Origin: JBAXTE01 sp964653595
GTDB taxonomy: Bacteria; Bacteroidota; Bacteroidia; Bacteroidales; WCHB1-69
Length of the DNA: 64,000 nt
Reading direction: 5' to 3'
Assembly: GCA_964653595.1 (NCBI GenBank)
Contig: CAZZHH010000015.1
Coordinates: forward strand, 5,156 to 69,155
The translations under genes and the position numbers were made by a program. Shown one piece after another: positions 1 through 8,476 of the stretch. Below the pieces are notes generated by a model. The model was not told the origin of the DNA, did not search any database, and saw only the letters and a program-made list of their open reading frames with translations. The number at the start of each line of letters is the position of its first letter. Position 1 is the stretch's first letter.

Positions 1-1
1 T

Positions 2-1240
2 GTGGCTATTACCTTTTATGAGTTACGTAATCTGTTTGAAAAATTTCAAATTTCGGAAGGGAAAGTTGAATTTTCCGACTTCGACCTTCCCATAGGCGAA
101 AAAGGTGCGTTATATCCTATCAGTGAAGGAATTTTGGAGTCTTGCTCTCCTGACAAATCGTTGTTGTCTCGGCCAATTCAAACTGCCGATGGCGCTCAAG
201 ATGTAAAAGATGCAGTAGAAACTTTTTCGAAAAATATTGAGTTGTTGCATAAACATTTAAATCTTTTTATGTGTCAAGGATGTTTGATGGGACCTGGATG
301 TACAACTTCCAACAACAAACATACAAGAAGTGCACATACTATTGATTACGCCAAGAAAAGGATATCGGGATTAAACTATACCAAATGGGAAAAGGAGATG
401 GTTAAATACGAAAAATTTAATCCTACTGCTCAATATGTTGCCAACGATCAACGAAGGCCAGAGCCATTGGTTAAAGATGTGAATGATATTTTATCGAATT
501 TGGGCAGCAATGGGCAGCATCTCGAACAAGGGTGTGGTGCCTGTGGCTTTAAAAATTGCACCGAACTTGCCAAAGGAATAGCACAGGGCAATGGACATCC
601 TGATATGTGCCTCCGACGTTCGATAAACAGTCAAAAGGCACTTGCTCGATTTATGAAACAAAACGACGAACGAATCCGTCTTTTAAAAGTAGAAATTGAA
701 CACTATAAAGAGGATAACTCCAAAAAAGATCAATTATTTACCAATGCATCCAAATCACTTACCGCTGTCATTGAAAAACTCTCTGCAGGTGTTGTCTTGG
801 TTGATAATCGATTGAAAATTGTGGAAACAAATCCTCAATTTATTGATATTGTAGGCGAAGAGGCTCAGTTTATCAACGAAGTAGTGCCTGGGTTAAAAGG
901 GGCAGATTTAAAATCTTTAGTTCCTTCCACGATTAGCAGTATGTTTGAGTTTGCTATACAAAACAACGAATCGATTGTAGATAAAGATATAAGTATCGAC
1001 AACAAAAAGTTTATATTGAATGTGTTTACAATCGAAGAAGATAAAATGGCTGGTGCAATTATCCGAAACTTTCATGCGAAAGATGTAAAGTACGATGAAT
1101 TTGAAAGAAGAATTACCGAAGTAATCGATGAAAATTTACGAATGGTTCAACAAATAGGATTTCTCTTGGGAGAAGGAGCTTCTACCACCGAGAGAATGTT
1201 AAATTCTGTGATAGAGTCGTTTAAAAAAGAAAAAAAATAG
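2..1240 (+). CDS. [FeFe]-hydrogenase-like PAS sensor protein, 5'-truncated by window edge
   Basis: This is the C-terminal part of an iron-sulfur sensor protein; the reading frame is open to the window edge, so the GTG at position 2 is probably not the true start. Visible parts: a hydrogenase-like cysteine motif MCQGCLMGPGC (Cys91, 94, 100), a four-cysteine 4Fe-4S motif (Cys178, 181, 186, 203; CGACGFKNC), a charged helical stretch (about 215-245) and a PAS-like domain (about 250-360). Known family: group C or sensory [FeFe]-hydrogenases carry an H-cluster domain followed by a PAS domain and sit next to a PP2C phosphatase, as here. The inferred role is sensing H2 or redox state and signalling to the adjacent phosphatase, not bulk H2 turnover. 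Only 5 bases separate it from the next gene, so they are almost certainly co-transcribed. The missing N-terminus prevents a firm class assignment. Confidence 0.75.
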   Translation: MAITFYELRNLFEKFQISEGKVEFSDFDLPIGEKGALYPISEGILESCSPDKSLLSRPIQTADGAQDVKDAVETFSKNIELLHKHLNLFMCQGCLMGPGCTTSNNKHTRSAHTIDYAKKRISGLNYTKWEKEMVKYEKFNPTAQYVANDQRRPEPLVKDVNDILSNLGSNGQHLEQGCGACGFKNCTELAKGIAQGNGHPDMCLRRSINSQKALARFMKQNDERIRLLKVEIEHYKEDNSKKDQLFTNASKSLTAVIEKLSAGVVLVDNRLKIVETNPQFIDIVGEEAQFINEVVPGLKGADLKSLVPSTISSMFEFAIQNNESIVDKDISIDNKKFILNVFTIEEDKMAGAIIRNFHAKDVKYDEFERRITEVIDENLRMVQQIGFLLGEGASTTERMLNSVIESFKKEKK

Positions 1241-1245
1241 AGGCC

Positions 1246-2430
1246 ATGGAGAATGATTTTTATATCGAAGTTAGTTATGCTCAGCGATATTATCATGATC
1301 AACGAATTTGTGGTGATGTCTTTTTGTCGGAACGATTAAAGGAAGAAAACCGTGTGATTGCTGTTCTTTCTGATGGTATGGGGCATGGGGTTAAGGCCAA
1401 TGTGTTGGCAACATTAACCGCTAAAATGGCCATGAATTTCACCAAAGAACATCGTAATCCAGCTCGTATTGCTGAAATTATTATTAAAACGCTTCCTATT
1501 TGTAGCGAACGCAGAATTGCATATTCCACCTTTGGAGTTGTAGATATTGATTCCGACGGAAAAGTTAGTATTATTGAATATGAAACACCTCAATGTATTA
1601 TAACCAGAGGTGGTATAAAATATGAACCCGAATGGCAATGTTTGATTTTGGACACCCCCGATCAAAGCAAACGAGAACTTCTATATTGCTCCTTTTATGC
1701 TAAAAAAGAGGATCGCATTACTTTTTTCTCCGATGGTATTGAGCAATCGGGGATGGGTAGCGAAAAAAATCCATTCGGATGGCCAAGAGAACAAATTATT
1801 GATTATATTCTTAATTTAATAAACCAAACTCCCGATATCTCTGGACAAAATATTTCCAACAAGCTGGTAAATAGAGCCAATATGCATGATAATTATGCTC
1901 CATTAGACGATACCACGTGCGCTTCAATTTACTTCAGAGAACCCCGAAAACTCTTACTGTGTACCGGCCCTCCGTACGAAATGGAACGCGACGAAGAGTA
2001 TGGGGATATTGTGAAGACATTTAATGGGATCAAAGTCCTTTGTGGCGGCACCACGGCTGACATCATGGCCAAAGTGCTCAATCGAAAAGTGGTAGATGTG
2101 TTTGAATTTGAAGATCCTGAATTACCTCCAATTTCAAAAATGGAAGGGGTCAATCTAGTCACAGAAGGTATTCTGACATTGAGTAAAGTAAACAGAATAT
2201 TAGACGATTATAGCAAAAAAACCACCCTCGGCAGAGGCCCTGCCGACTTAATTGTAAAACATTTTCTGGATAGCGACGAAATCCGTTTTGTGATTGGCAC
2301 CCGGATCAACACGGCGCACCAGGATCCAAACTTGCCCGTAGAACTGGAAATTCGCCGTACGGTGATCAAAAAGATGGCCAGTCTGCTGGAAAACAAGTTT
2401 TTGAAACAGGTGTCGTTGGAGTATATTTAA
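1246..2430 (+). CDS. SpoIIE-family PP2C serine phosphatase
   Basis: A 394-residue cytoplasmic protein phosphatase of the SpoIIE/PP2C class. Metal-binding motifs are visible: GDVF (23-26), DGMGHG (43-48), SDGIEQSG (about 161-168) and DDTTCASIYF near 221-230, so the catalytic core is the first ~235 residues. The remaining ~160 residues (about 236-394) form a second domain without a motif I recognise; it is typical of the phosphatases paired with sensory [FeFe]-hydrogenases in anaerobes. No membrane segment or extra sensor domain is present, so the upstream PAS/Fe-S protein is the likely input module. The target phosphoprotein cannot be read from the sequence. The gene follows its partner after 5 bp and ends the transcription unit; the next gene lies about 185 bp away behind its own possible promoter. 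Confidence 0.85.
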   Translation: MENDFYIEVSYAQRYYHDQRICGDVFLSERLKEENRVIAVLSDGMGHGVKANVLATLTAKMAMNFTKEHRNPARIAEIIIKTLPICSERRIAYSTFGVVDIDSDGKVSIIEYETPQCIITRGGIKYEPEWQCLILDTPDQSKRELLYCSFYAKKEDRITFFSDGIEQSGMGSEKNPFGWPREQIIDYILNLINQTPDISGQNISNKLVNRANMHDNYAPLDDTTCASIYFREPRKLLLCTGPPYEMERDEEYGDIVKTFNGIKVLCGGTTADIMAKVLNRKVVDVFEFEDPELPPISKMEGVNLVTEGILTLSKVNRILDDYSKKTTLGRGPADLIVKHFLDSDEIRFVIGTRINTAHQDPNLPVELEIRRTVIKKMASLLENKFLKQVSLEYI

Positions 2431-2577
2431 AAAATTAGCACTTTAGTTGCAGAAATTTTAAAATCTAATAGATTGTTTATCAATATTTAATATCAAATTT
2501 GCGTACCTGCAGAAAGAATAAAAAAAAATAATTTTTTATAAAAGTGGCAAATTGTGATATTGTAAATAAAAAAGATG

Positions 2578-2585
2578 TACCTTTA
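2578..2585 (+). promoter_or_regulatory. Possible -7 box of the RRM gene
   Basis: TACCTTTA differs from the Bacteroides -7 consensus TAnnTTTG at the last base and lies 29 bp before the ATG of the RNA-binding protein. An ATTG at 2551-2554 could be a -33 element with a slightly long spacer. The 2431-2614 gap holds nothing else I can identify. Confidence 0.35.
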
Positions 2586-2614
2586 CGGCGTTATTAATTA
2601 TCAATCAAAAGAAA

Positions 2615-2923
2615 ATGAACATTTACGTAGGAAATGTTGCTTTCACAGCAACAGAAAATCAATTATCAGATTTATTCGCTGAATACGGTGCAGTAAACTC
2701 TGTGAAAATTATTACTGATAAATTTACTGGTAGAAGCAAAGGATTTGCATTTGTTGAAATGCCTAACGATAGCGAAGCTAACGAAGCCTTGAATGCACTT
2801 AACGGTCTTGAAGTTAATGGTCGTAATTTAAATGTTACTGAAGCTCGTCCAAAAGAAGAGAGACCACGTAGCGATTACCGTGGTGGTAACGACCGTAACG
2901 GTGGTGGAAATCGTAGATACTAA
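2615..2923 (+). CDS. RRM-domain RNA-binding protein
   Basis: A 102-residue single-RRM protein. The RNP2 motif IYVGNV lies at residues 3-8 and RNP1 KGFAFVEM at about 42-49, both with the aromatic residues that stack on RNA bases. After the ~80-residue fold comes a Gly/Arg/Asn-rich tail (GGNDRNGGGNRRY), as in the cyanobacterial and Bacteroidetes Rbp proteins. These are global RNA chaperones or cold-responsive binders; the specific RNA targets are unknown. The gene is monocistronic, with a probable promoter upstream and a strong terminator 18 bp after the stop. Confidence 0.93.
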   Translation: MNIYVGNVAFTATENQLSDLFAEYGAVNSVKIITDKFTGRSKGFAFVEMPNDSEANEALNALNGLEVNGRNLNVTEARPKEERPRSDYRGGNDRNGGGNRRY

Positions 2924-2941
2924 TCGATTTCAAACCAAAAA

Positions 2942-2975
2942 AAAGCTGCTCATACATTTGAGCAGCTTTTTTTTT
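2942..2975 (+). terminator. Rho-independent terminator of the RRM gene
   Basis: An 11-bp perfect stem, AAAGCTGCTCA (2942-2952) with TGAGCAGCTTT (2959-2969), has a 6-base loop and is followed by a T-run. Confidence 0.9.
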
Positions 2976-2990
2976 GTAAAATCGGGATAA

Positions 2991-3024
2991 ATTGACAAAA
3001 TGACAGATGTTTTTTGTATTTTTG
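2991..3024 (+). promoter_or_regulatory. Bacteroidetes-type promoter of the sigma-54 regulator operon
   Basis: TATTTTTG (3017-3024) is a perfect TAnnTTTG -7 box, with ATTGAC at 2991-2996 as the -33 candidate. It lies just upstream of the ATG at 3047 and overlaps the alternative TTG start at 3014, which therefore cannot be used. Confidence 0.65.
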
Positions 3025-3046
3025 TCATCTTAATAGAAAAAATGAA

Positions 3047-4309
3047 ATGGAAATACAATCTGTAAAGTTGAGATTTGGGATTATTGGAAATTCACCTAAG
3101 TTGGAGCGAGCTATAAACATAGCATTACAGGTAGCACCTACCGATTTGTCGGTGTTGATTACGGGTGAAAGTGGTGTTGGAAAAGAGCGGTTTCCGCAAA
3201 TCATCCATCAATTCAGCACCCGCAAACATGGATCTTATATTGCGGTAAACTGTGGCGCAATACCCGAAGGCACCATCGACTCTGAGCTTTTTGGACACGA
3301 GAAAGGGTCTTTTACGGGAGCAAATGAAGCACGAAAAGGATATTTTGAAGTGGTAAATGGCGGAACTATTTTTTTGGACGAGGTCGCTGAAATGCCATTA
3401 TCTACTCAAGCTCGACTATTAAGAGTATTGGAGACAGGGGAGTTTATTCGGGTTGGCTCTTCAAAACCACAAAAAACAAACGTCCGCGTAGTTGCCGCTA
3501 CCAATGTTAATCTAGCCGATGCCATTACTCAAGGAAAATTTCGCGAAGATCTCTTTTATCGATTGAATACCGTTCCAATTGAAGTACCATCGCTGCGCGA
3601 TCGAAAAGAGGATATTTTGCTGCTATTTAGGAAATTTGCAACAGATTTTGCAGAAAAATTTAAAATACCATCGATTCACCTTACTCCCCAAGCCGAGAAT
3701 ATTTTAAAGTCATATAAATGGCCTGGGAATGTTCGACAGTTGAAAAATATTACCGAACAAATATCTATCATTGAGTCTGAAAGATTAATTGATGAGGCTA
3801 CCTTAATGCGTTTTTTGCCCATAGATGCTACTAAATCGGAACTTCCAATATTATATCAAGGTCGAAAAGGATCTAATACTGGCGAGAGCTTCGAGAGAGA
3901 ACTTATTTATAATTTTCTTTCAGATTTGAAACACGATGTGTCTGAATTAAAACTCTTAATTGCCGATATAATCACTTCCGGTGGTGTGGTAAATATTGAT
4001 AATCAGCATAAAGGTGCTATGTTAAACAAATTGATTAACCTTGGGAGCGATAGCATGCCATCTTCGTCTAAATACAGTCCATCTACCACTCATTTTCAAG
4101 AAGATTATGAGGAGACGATCGACGAGTATCCAATTGAAGAGAGTGGTACAATTTTGCACGACGATTCTCTCTCTATAGAAAAAAAGGAGCGAGATTTAAT
4201 TATGAAAGCTCTTAATAAACATGCCGGAAAAAGAAAAAATGCAGCGATAGATTTAGGAATATCGGAGAGGACTTTATATCGAAAAATCAAAGAATATAAC
4301 ATCGAATAA
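3047..4309 (+). CDS. Sigma-54-interacting transcriptional activator (Fis-type HTH)
   Basis: A 420-residue NtrC-family activator with no receiver or other N-terminal sensory domain: the AAA+ module starts almost at once. Motifs: Walker A GESGVGKE (about 40-47), sigma-54 contact loop GSFTGA (87-92, a variant of GAFTGA), Walker B GGTIFLDE (105-112), and a C-terminal Fis-type helix-turn-helix (about 377-420, RKNAAIDLGISERTLYRKI). Start ATG 3047 is chosen because an upstream in-frame TTG (3014) lies beside the promoter -7 box. It heads the conserved Bacteroidetes cluster with lptE, a TPR protein and secG (3 bp to lptE), so it is probably a general regulator whose position by envelope genes is ancestral. 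Its regulon and signal are unknown. Confidence 0.9.
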   Translation: MEIQSVKLRFGIIGNSPKLERAINIALQVAPTDLSVLITGESGVGKERFPQIIHQFSTRKHGSYIAVNCGAIPEGTIDSELFGHEKGSFTGANEARKGYFEVVNGGTIFLDEVAEMPLSTQARLLRVLETGEFIRVGSSKPQKTNVRVVAATNVNLADAITQGKFREDLFYRLNTVPIEVPSLRDRKEDILLLFRKFATDFAEKFKIPSIHLTPQAENILKSYKWPGNVRQLKNITEQISIIESERLIDEATLMRFLPIDATKSELPILYQGRKGSNTGESFERELIYNFLSDLKHDVSELKLLIADIITSGGVVNIDNQHKGAMLNKLINLGSDSMPSSSKYSPSTTHFQEDYEETIDEYPIEESGTILHDDSLSIEKKERDLIMKALNKHAGKRKNAAIDLGISERTLYRKIKEYNIE

Positions 4310-4312
4310 TCT

Positions 4313-4852
4313 ATGAAAAAATGTTCAGTGATTTCAAGTATTTTTGTCAATTTAAGGATCGGATTCGTTGCGATTATCCTAAGTTCTACTATTCTACAAT
4401 CTTGTGTATCTTACTCATTTTCTGGAGCATCCATTCCAAAAGAGGCTAAAACTGTATATGTTAAAACTTTTCCAAATAACGCTTCACTGGTAAATCCAAC
4501 TTTAAGTAACTTTTTCACAGAAGAGTTAAGGACAAAAATTCAATCACAGAGCAATTTAGCCATGGTTGGATTGGGTGCTGATTTGCTGTTCGAAGGAGAA
4601 ATTACTCAATATTTTACGCAACCTATTGCAATTCAAGGAAATCAAACGGCAGCTCTCAATAGACTAACCATAACCATTAATGTAAGATATGCCAATCGTT
4701 TTGATGAAAAACAGAATTTTGAACAAGCTTTTAGCCGTTATCTTGATTACGATAGCTCCAAAAATTTATCGGAAGTAGAATCTGAACTAGTTCGTCAAAT
4801 TTGTGAATTGTTGATTGAAGACATTTATAACAAAGCATTTGTGAATTGGTAA
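4313..4852 (+). CDS. lptE: LptE-family LPS-assembly lipoprotein
   Basis: A 179-residue lipoprotein. The signal sequence ends in the lipobox LQSC, with the lipidated Cys at residue 31. The mature part resembles the Bacteroidetes LptE-like family, which plugs the LptD barrel during lipopolysaccharide delivery to the outer membrane. The start of the mature part (SYSFSGASIPKEAKTVYVKT) and the gene order after the sigma-54 regulator are both typical. It starts 3 bp after the regulator stop and is followed 15 bp later by a TPR protein, so all are likely in one transcript. Homology to proteobacterial LptE is by fold rather than strong sequence identity. Confidence 0.8.
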   Translation: MKKCSVISSIFVNLRIGFVAIILSSTILQSCVSYSFSGASIPKEAKTVYVKTFPNNASLVNPTLSNFFTEELRTKIQSQSNLAMVGLGADLLFEGEITQYFTQPIAIQGNQTAALNRLTITINVRYANRFDEKQNFEQAFSRYLDYDSSKNLSEVESELVRQICELLIEDIYNKAFVNW

Positions 4853-4867
4853 TAAAAAATAGTGATT

Positions 4868-5539
4868 ATGAAAAAAGAACATTTTATAAGAATTCTTAAA
4901 AATCCATCAACCATTTCACAAGAGGATGTGTCTGAAATGGGATCCTTGTTCTATCAATATCCTTATTTTTCATTGCCTCGACTTTTTGTGGCTGGATATT
5001 GGCTGAATAGCAATCCAACCATTGGAAAAAAAATGATCGATAATCATGTTATCTATAGCCAGAATAGGGCTCGATTTTACCAGCTTTTACAAGATATAGC
5101 AAATCCTAAAGAAATAGAAACAAAAGAACAAGATTTGCCAATAGCAACTGAAATTTTCTCCTCAAACAATGAGAAAGAATTGTTGCAAGAAAAAAATATT
5201 GTGATTTGTAATTCCAATGAGGATGAAAAAGATGTTAAAACTGAAAATTGTAAGATATCTTTGGATGATTTGGTAGATAAATTATCAGAACAACCATTAA
5301 AAGTCTCAAAACCAACAGATCAAGCTCAAAAACAAGCGTTGGAAGCTAGTAAGAGTTTGAATGAACATGATGATATTGCAAGCGAAACTTTAGCAAAAAT
5401 TTATCTCAAACAAAAACATTTCGATAAAGCAATTAAAATTTATCGCACTTTAAGTTTGAAAAATCCAGAAAAAAATTGTTACTTTGCAAACTTAATTGAA
5501 GAAGCAGAAAAAAATAAAGTTAATAATCAAAAAAGATAA
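4868..5539 (+). CDS. Hypothetical protein with C-terminal TPR-like helices
   Basis: A 223-residue soluble protein without signal peptide or membrane helix. The first ~85 residues form a helical region (LRNPSTISQEDV-like opening, FYQYPYFSLPRL); the middle is acidic and low-complexity; residues about 165-215 look like a single TPR (ASETLAKIYLKQKHFDKAIK). ATG 4868 is preferred over the GTG two codons upstream. It is regularly found between lptE and secG in Bacteroidetes, which suggests an envelope or secretion role, but no activity can be assigned. Confidence 0.8.
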   Translation: MKKEHFIRILKNPSTISQEDVSEMGSLFYQYPYFSLPRLFVAGYWLNSNPTIGKKMIDNHVIYSQNRARFYQLLQDIANPKEIETKEQDLPIATEIFSSNNEKELLQEKNIVICNSNEDEKDVKTENCKISLDDLVDKLSEQPLKVSKPTDQAQKQALEASKSLNEHDDIASETLAKIYLKQKHFDKAIKIYRTLSLKNPEKNCYFANLIEEAEKNKVNNQKR

Positions 5540-5542
5540 GTT

Positions 5543-5893
5543 ATGTTAATGTTTTTAATGGTTTTAGTAATAATTGCGTCCATCCTATTAATCCTAATAG
5601 TTTTAGTGCAAAATCCAAAAGGGGGCGGTTTGTCTTCAAATTTTTCATCTCAAAATCAAGTGATGGGAGTTCGACGTACGGCAGATGTGCTTGAAAAAGC
5701 AACTTGGATTCTAGCTATCGCGATCGTTCTTTTTAGTTTTTTAGCTGCATTTGCAGCCCCAAAATCAGAAAGAGAAGTGATGATGGAGCAACAACAACAA
5801 ACCGAACAAAATGCTGAAAAACAGGCAGCTCAGCAACCAGCAGCTCAACAACCAGCAGCTCAACAACCAGCAGCTGAAAAACCTGCACAATAA
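5543..5893 (+). CDS. secG: Preprotein translocase subunit SecG
   Basis: A 116-residue inner-membrane protein with the SecG layout: a first transmembrane helix (about 2-24), the conserved cytoplasmic loop VQNPKGGGLSS, and a second helix (about 53-71). SecG assists SecYE/SecA in export across the inner membrane, which here also feeds the many T9SS cargo proteins. Unusual is the long Gln/Ala/Pro tail (about 80-116), partly made of a 15-bp tandem repeat encoding AAQQP units. It starts 3 bp after the TPR gene and ends the operon before a terminator. Confidence 0.93.
   Translation: MLMFLMVLVIIASILLILIVLVQNPKGGGLSSNFSSQNQVMGVRRTADVLEKATWILAIAIVLFSFLAAFAAPKSEREVMMEQQQQTEQNAEKQAAQQPAAQQPAAQQPAAEKPAQ
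5825..5884 (+). repeat. 15-bp tandem repeat in the secG tail
   Basis: Three near-identical units of GCAGCTCARCAACCA (5825-5839, 5840-5854, 5855-5869) and a degenerate fourth encode the AAQQP repeats. The unit is a multiple of 3, so copy-number change would only alter tail length. Confidence 0.9.
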
Positions 5894-5913
5894 GCAATTC
5901 AATAATTATTTGA

Positions 5914-5945
5914 AAAAGCTACTAGTTTTTAGTAGCTTTTTTTTT
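5914..5945 (+). terminator. Terminator after secG
   Basis: AAAAGCTACT (5914-5923) pairs with AGTAGCTTTT (5931-5940) around a 7-base loop and runs into a T-tract, closing the regulator-lptE-TPR-secG operon. Confidence 0.9.
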
Positions 5946-6108
5946 GTTTCTTTTTCTGTCAATCTGTCATCTAATAAGCAACTTTGGCATATTAGAAATT
6001 CTGTAATTGTTTTTCTTGTAATTTGGGTAAATTGCTATTTTTCAGTGTTTTAATTTTTTGAATTGAACAGTTTCCTGTTGTTTTAGCAAACATGGCATGG
6101 AATTAGAC

Positions 6109-6115
6109 TATTTTG
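6109..6115 (+). promoter_or_regulatory. Possible -7 box of groESL
   Basis: TATTTTG (6109-6115) is one base short of TAnnTTTG and lies 36 bp before the groES ATG. No CIRCE (HrcA operator) inverted repeat is visible in the 5946-6151 gap, so heat control, if present, must work another way. Confidence 0.3.
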
Positions 6116-6151
6116 GGCTCGAAAAAAAATAAAATAAAAACAAATAAAAAT

Positions 6152-6430
6152 ATGGCAACATTAAACATCAAACCATTAGCAGACAGAGTAGTTTTAGAAG
6201 CAGCTCCTGCAGAAGAAAAAACCAGTGGCGGAATCATCATTCCTGACACAGCTAAAGAGAAACCTCAAAGAGGAATCGTTGTAGCTGTAGGTGCCGGAAA
6301 AAAAGATGAGCCAATGACGGTAAAAGTTAATGACCAGGTGCTTTATGGCAAATATGCAGGTACTGAAATCACCATCGAAGGGAAAAACTACCTTATCATG
6401 AAAGAATCTGACATATTAGCAATCATTTAA
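6152..6430 (+). CDS. groES: Co-chaperonin GroES
   Basis: A 92-residue GroES: MATLNIKPLADRV at the start, the mobile loop EEKTSGGIIIPDTAKEKP (which docks on GroEL), and the C-terminal end NYLIMKESDILAII. Seven copies form the lid of the folding chamber. ATG 6152 gives the family length; the in-frame TTG at 6113 would add 13 lysine-rich residues unlike GroES and overlaps the presumed promoter. groEL follows after 24 bp in the same operon. Confidence 0.97.
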   Translation: MATLNIKPLADRVVLEAAPAEEKTSGGIIIPDTAKEKPQRGIVVAVGAGKKDEPMTVKVNDQVLYGKYAGTEITIEGKNYLIMKESDILAII

Positions 6431-6454
6431 TTAACAAAAAAACTTACATAAATC

Positions 6455-8092
6455 ATGGCAAAAGAGATATTATATAGCTGGGAAGCACGCGAACAACTTA
6501 AAGCTGGTGTAAATGCTTTGGCAGACGCGGTAAAAGTAACATTAGGTCCTAAAGGTCGCAATGTAATCATTGATAAAAAATATGGTGCTCCTCATATTAC
6601 CAAAGACGGTGTTACCGTTGCTAAAGAAATTGAATTACAAGACGTGGTCGCCAACATGGGCGCTCAAATGGTGAAAGAAGTGGCTTCCAAAACCAACGAT
6701 CAAGCTGGTGACGGAACAACCACTGCCACCCTTTTGGCTCAAATCATCTTTAACACCGGTCTGAAAAACGTAACCGCTGGTGCAAATCCAATGGATCTTA
6801 AACGTGGCATCGATAAAGCGGTTGAAATCGTGATCGCTGACTTAAAAAAACGCTCAAAAGTAATCGGTGACAACATCGAACAAATTGAACAAGTGGCTAC
6901 CATCTCGGCTAACAACGACAATTACATCGGCAAAATGATTGCTGAAGCAATGTCAAAAGTTAAAAAAGAGGGTGTAATCACCATTGAAGAAGCAAAAGGA
7001 ACCGACACTACTGTAAAAGTGGTAGAAGGAATGCAATTCGACCGTGGATATATCTCTCCATACTTTGTCACCGATGCTGAAAAAATGGAAGCGGTTTACG
7101 AAAACCCATTCATCTTGCTTTACGACAAGAAAATCAGCAACATGAAAGAGTTCTTGCCTATTTTGGAAAAATCACTCCAAACAGGTCGTCCTCTTTTGGT
7201 TATCTCTGAAGACATCGACAGCGAAGCATTAGCTACATTGGTAGTTAACCGTCTACGCGGTTCATTGAAAATCATCGCAGTGAAAGCTCCTGGCTTCGGC
7301 GATCGCAGAAAAGAGATGTTGGAAGACATCGCAATCTTGACCGGTGCAACAGTCATCAGTGAAGAAAAAGGATACAAACTGGAAGATGCTGAATTGGAAT
7401 ATTTGGGAACTGCCGAAAAAATCACGGTTGATAAAGAAAACACCACCATCGTTAGCGGTAAAGGTGAAAAATCAGCCATCGATGCAAGAATCAGCGCCAT
7501 CAAAGGACAAATTGAAAAATCGACTTCAGACTACGACAAAGAAAAACTACAGGAACGTTTGGCTAAATTAGCTGGTGGTGTTGCTGTAATTTATGTTGGT
7601 GCTGCTTCTGAAGTGGAAATGAAAGAGAAAAAAGACCGTTTCGACGACGCATTGCATGCAACTCGTGCAGCGATTGAAGAAGGAATCATTCCTGGTGGCG
7701 GTGTAGCATACATCCGTGCAATTGCAGCCCTTGACAGTGCCGTTTGTCTTAACGAAGACGAAAAAATCGGTGTTGAGATCGTTCGCAGAGCGTTGGAAGA
7801 ACCACTTCGTCAAATAGTAACCAATGCTGGACAAGAAGGTTCCGTAGTAGTAAACAAAGTAAAAGAAGGCAAAGACGATTTCGGATTCAATGCTCGTACC
7901 GAAGTTTATGAAAACCTATACCAAGCAGGCGTAATCGATCCAACGAAAGTTTCACGTATCGCTATTGAAAATGCAGCATCCATCGCAGGCATGTTGCTAA
8001 CTACTGAATGTGTTCTTGCAGAGATCAAAGAAGAATCTCCAGCAATGCCAATGGGTGGCGGTATGCCAGGTGGCATGGGTGGCATGATGTAA
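6455..8092 (+). CDS. groEL: Chaperonin GroEL
   Basis: A 545-residue Hsp60 of normal length. It shows the nucleotide-binding stretches VKVTLGPKGRNV and AGDGTTTATLL, the apical domain in the middle, and the flexible C-terminal Gly/Met tail (GGGMPGGMGGMM). It folds newly made or stressed proteins together with GroES. The codons are noticeably richer in C at third positions than in neighbouring genes, as expected for a highly expressed gene. It is followed by an unusual nested inverted repeat (8101-8207) and then a terminator. Confidence 0.98.
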   Translation: MAKEILYSWEAREQLKAGVNALADAVKVTLGPKGRNVIIDKKYGAPHITKDGVTVAKEIELQDVVANMGAQMVKEVASKTNDQAGDGTTTATLLAQIIFNTGLKNVTAGANPMDLKRGIDKAVEIVIADLKKRSKVIGDNIEQIEQVATISANNDNYIGKMIAEAMSKVKKEGVITIEEAKGTDTTVKVVEGMQFDRGYISPYFVTDAEKMEAVYENPFILLYDKKISNMKEFLPILEKSLQTGRPLLVISEDIDSEALATLVVNRLRGSLKIIAVKAPGFGDRRKEMLEDIAILTGATVISEEKGYKLEDAELEYLGTAEKITVDKENTTIVSGKGEKSAIDARISAIKGQIEKSTSDYDKEKLQERLAKLAGGVAVIYVGAASEVEMKEKKDRFDDALHATRAAIEEGIIPGGGVAYIRAIAALDSAVCLNEDEKIGVEIVRRALEEPLRQIVTNAGQEGSVVVNKVKEGKDDFGFNARTEVYENLYQAGVIDPTKVSRIAIENAASIAGMLLTTECVLAEIKEESPAMPMGGGMPGGMGGMM

Positions 8093-8100
8093 TACGAAAC

Positions 8101-8207
8101 TCTAAAAAGTCATTTTTCATCGTTTGACTTCAAAATTAAAATCCTCATTTACGGAGGTAAACTGCGGTTTTAATTTTTTGTCTGCCTCAAAAAATTGACT
8201 TTTTAGA
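8101..8207. repeat. Nested inverted-repeat element downstream of groEL
   Basis: Three nested complementary pairs span 107 bp: TCTAAAAAGTCA (8101-8112) with TGACTTTTTAGA (8196-8207), AAAATTAAAA (8132-8141) with TTTTAATTTT (8168-8177), and TTTAC (8148-8152) with GTAAA (8157-8161). It could be a 3'-UTR RNA structure or a short element with terminal inverted repeats. No target duplication is evident. Confidence 0.7.
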
Positions 8208-8240
8208 ATTCCTTTGAATTCGTAAACCCAATATATACTA

Positions 8241-8275
8241 AAAAGACGTCCGAGGAAACTTGGGCGTTTTTTTTA
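8241..8275 (+). terminator. Terminator of groESL
   Basis: GACGTCCGAG and CTTGGGCGT form an imperfect stem (with G-T pairs) around AAA-type loop bases and lead into eight T residues. Confidence 0.7.
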
Positions 8276-8417
8276 TTTGTAATAATAGATACATAAGGTT
8301 TTCACAAAAGATTATTTGTATTCTAATGTGATTTTTATGTGCCTTATGTGGCTCAATATCTCTTCTCATTGTTAAGATTTCTCATGCACCTATGTGGTAC
8401 AATTTTTTTTTTATAAT

Positions 8418-8451
8418 TTTGATTAATTTATAATATTTTATATTATATTTG
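8418..8451 (+). promoter_or_regulatory. Promoter of the tandem secreted-protein cluster
   Basis: TATATTTG (8444-8451) matches TAnnTTTG exactly and TTTG at 8418-8421 is the -33 element. The predicted leader to the ATG at 8603 is long, about 145 nt. Confidence 0.6.
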
Positions 8452-8476
8452 TTCCCAACATTGTTCTTATACCCTA

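Noticed and set aside
5946..6151. CIRCE operator before groES
   Set aside because: No TTAGCACTC-N9-GAGTGCTAA-like inverted repeat is present.
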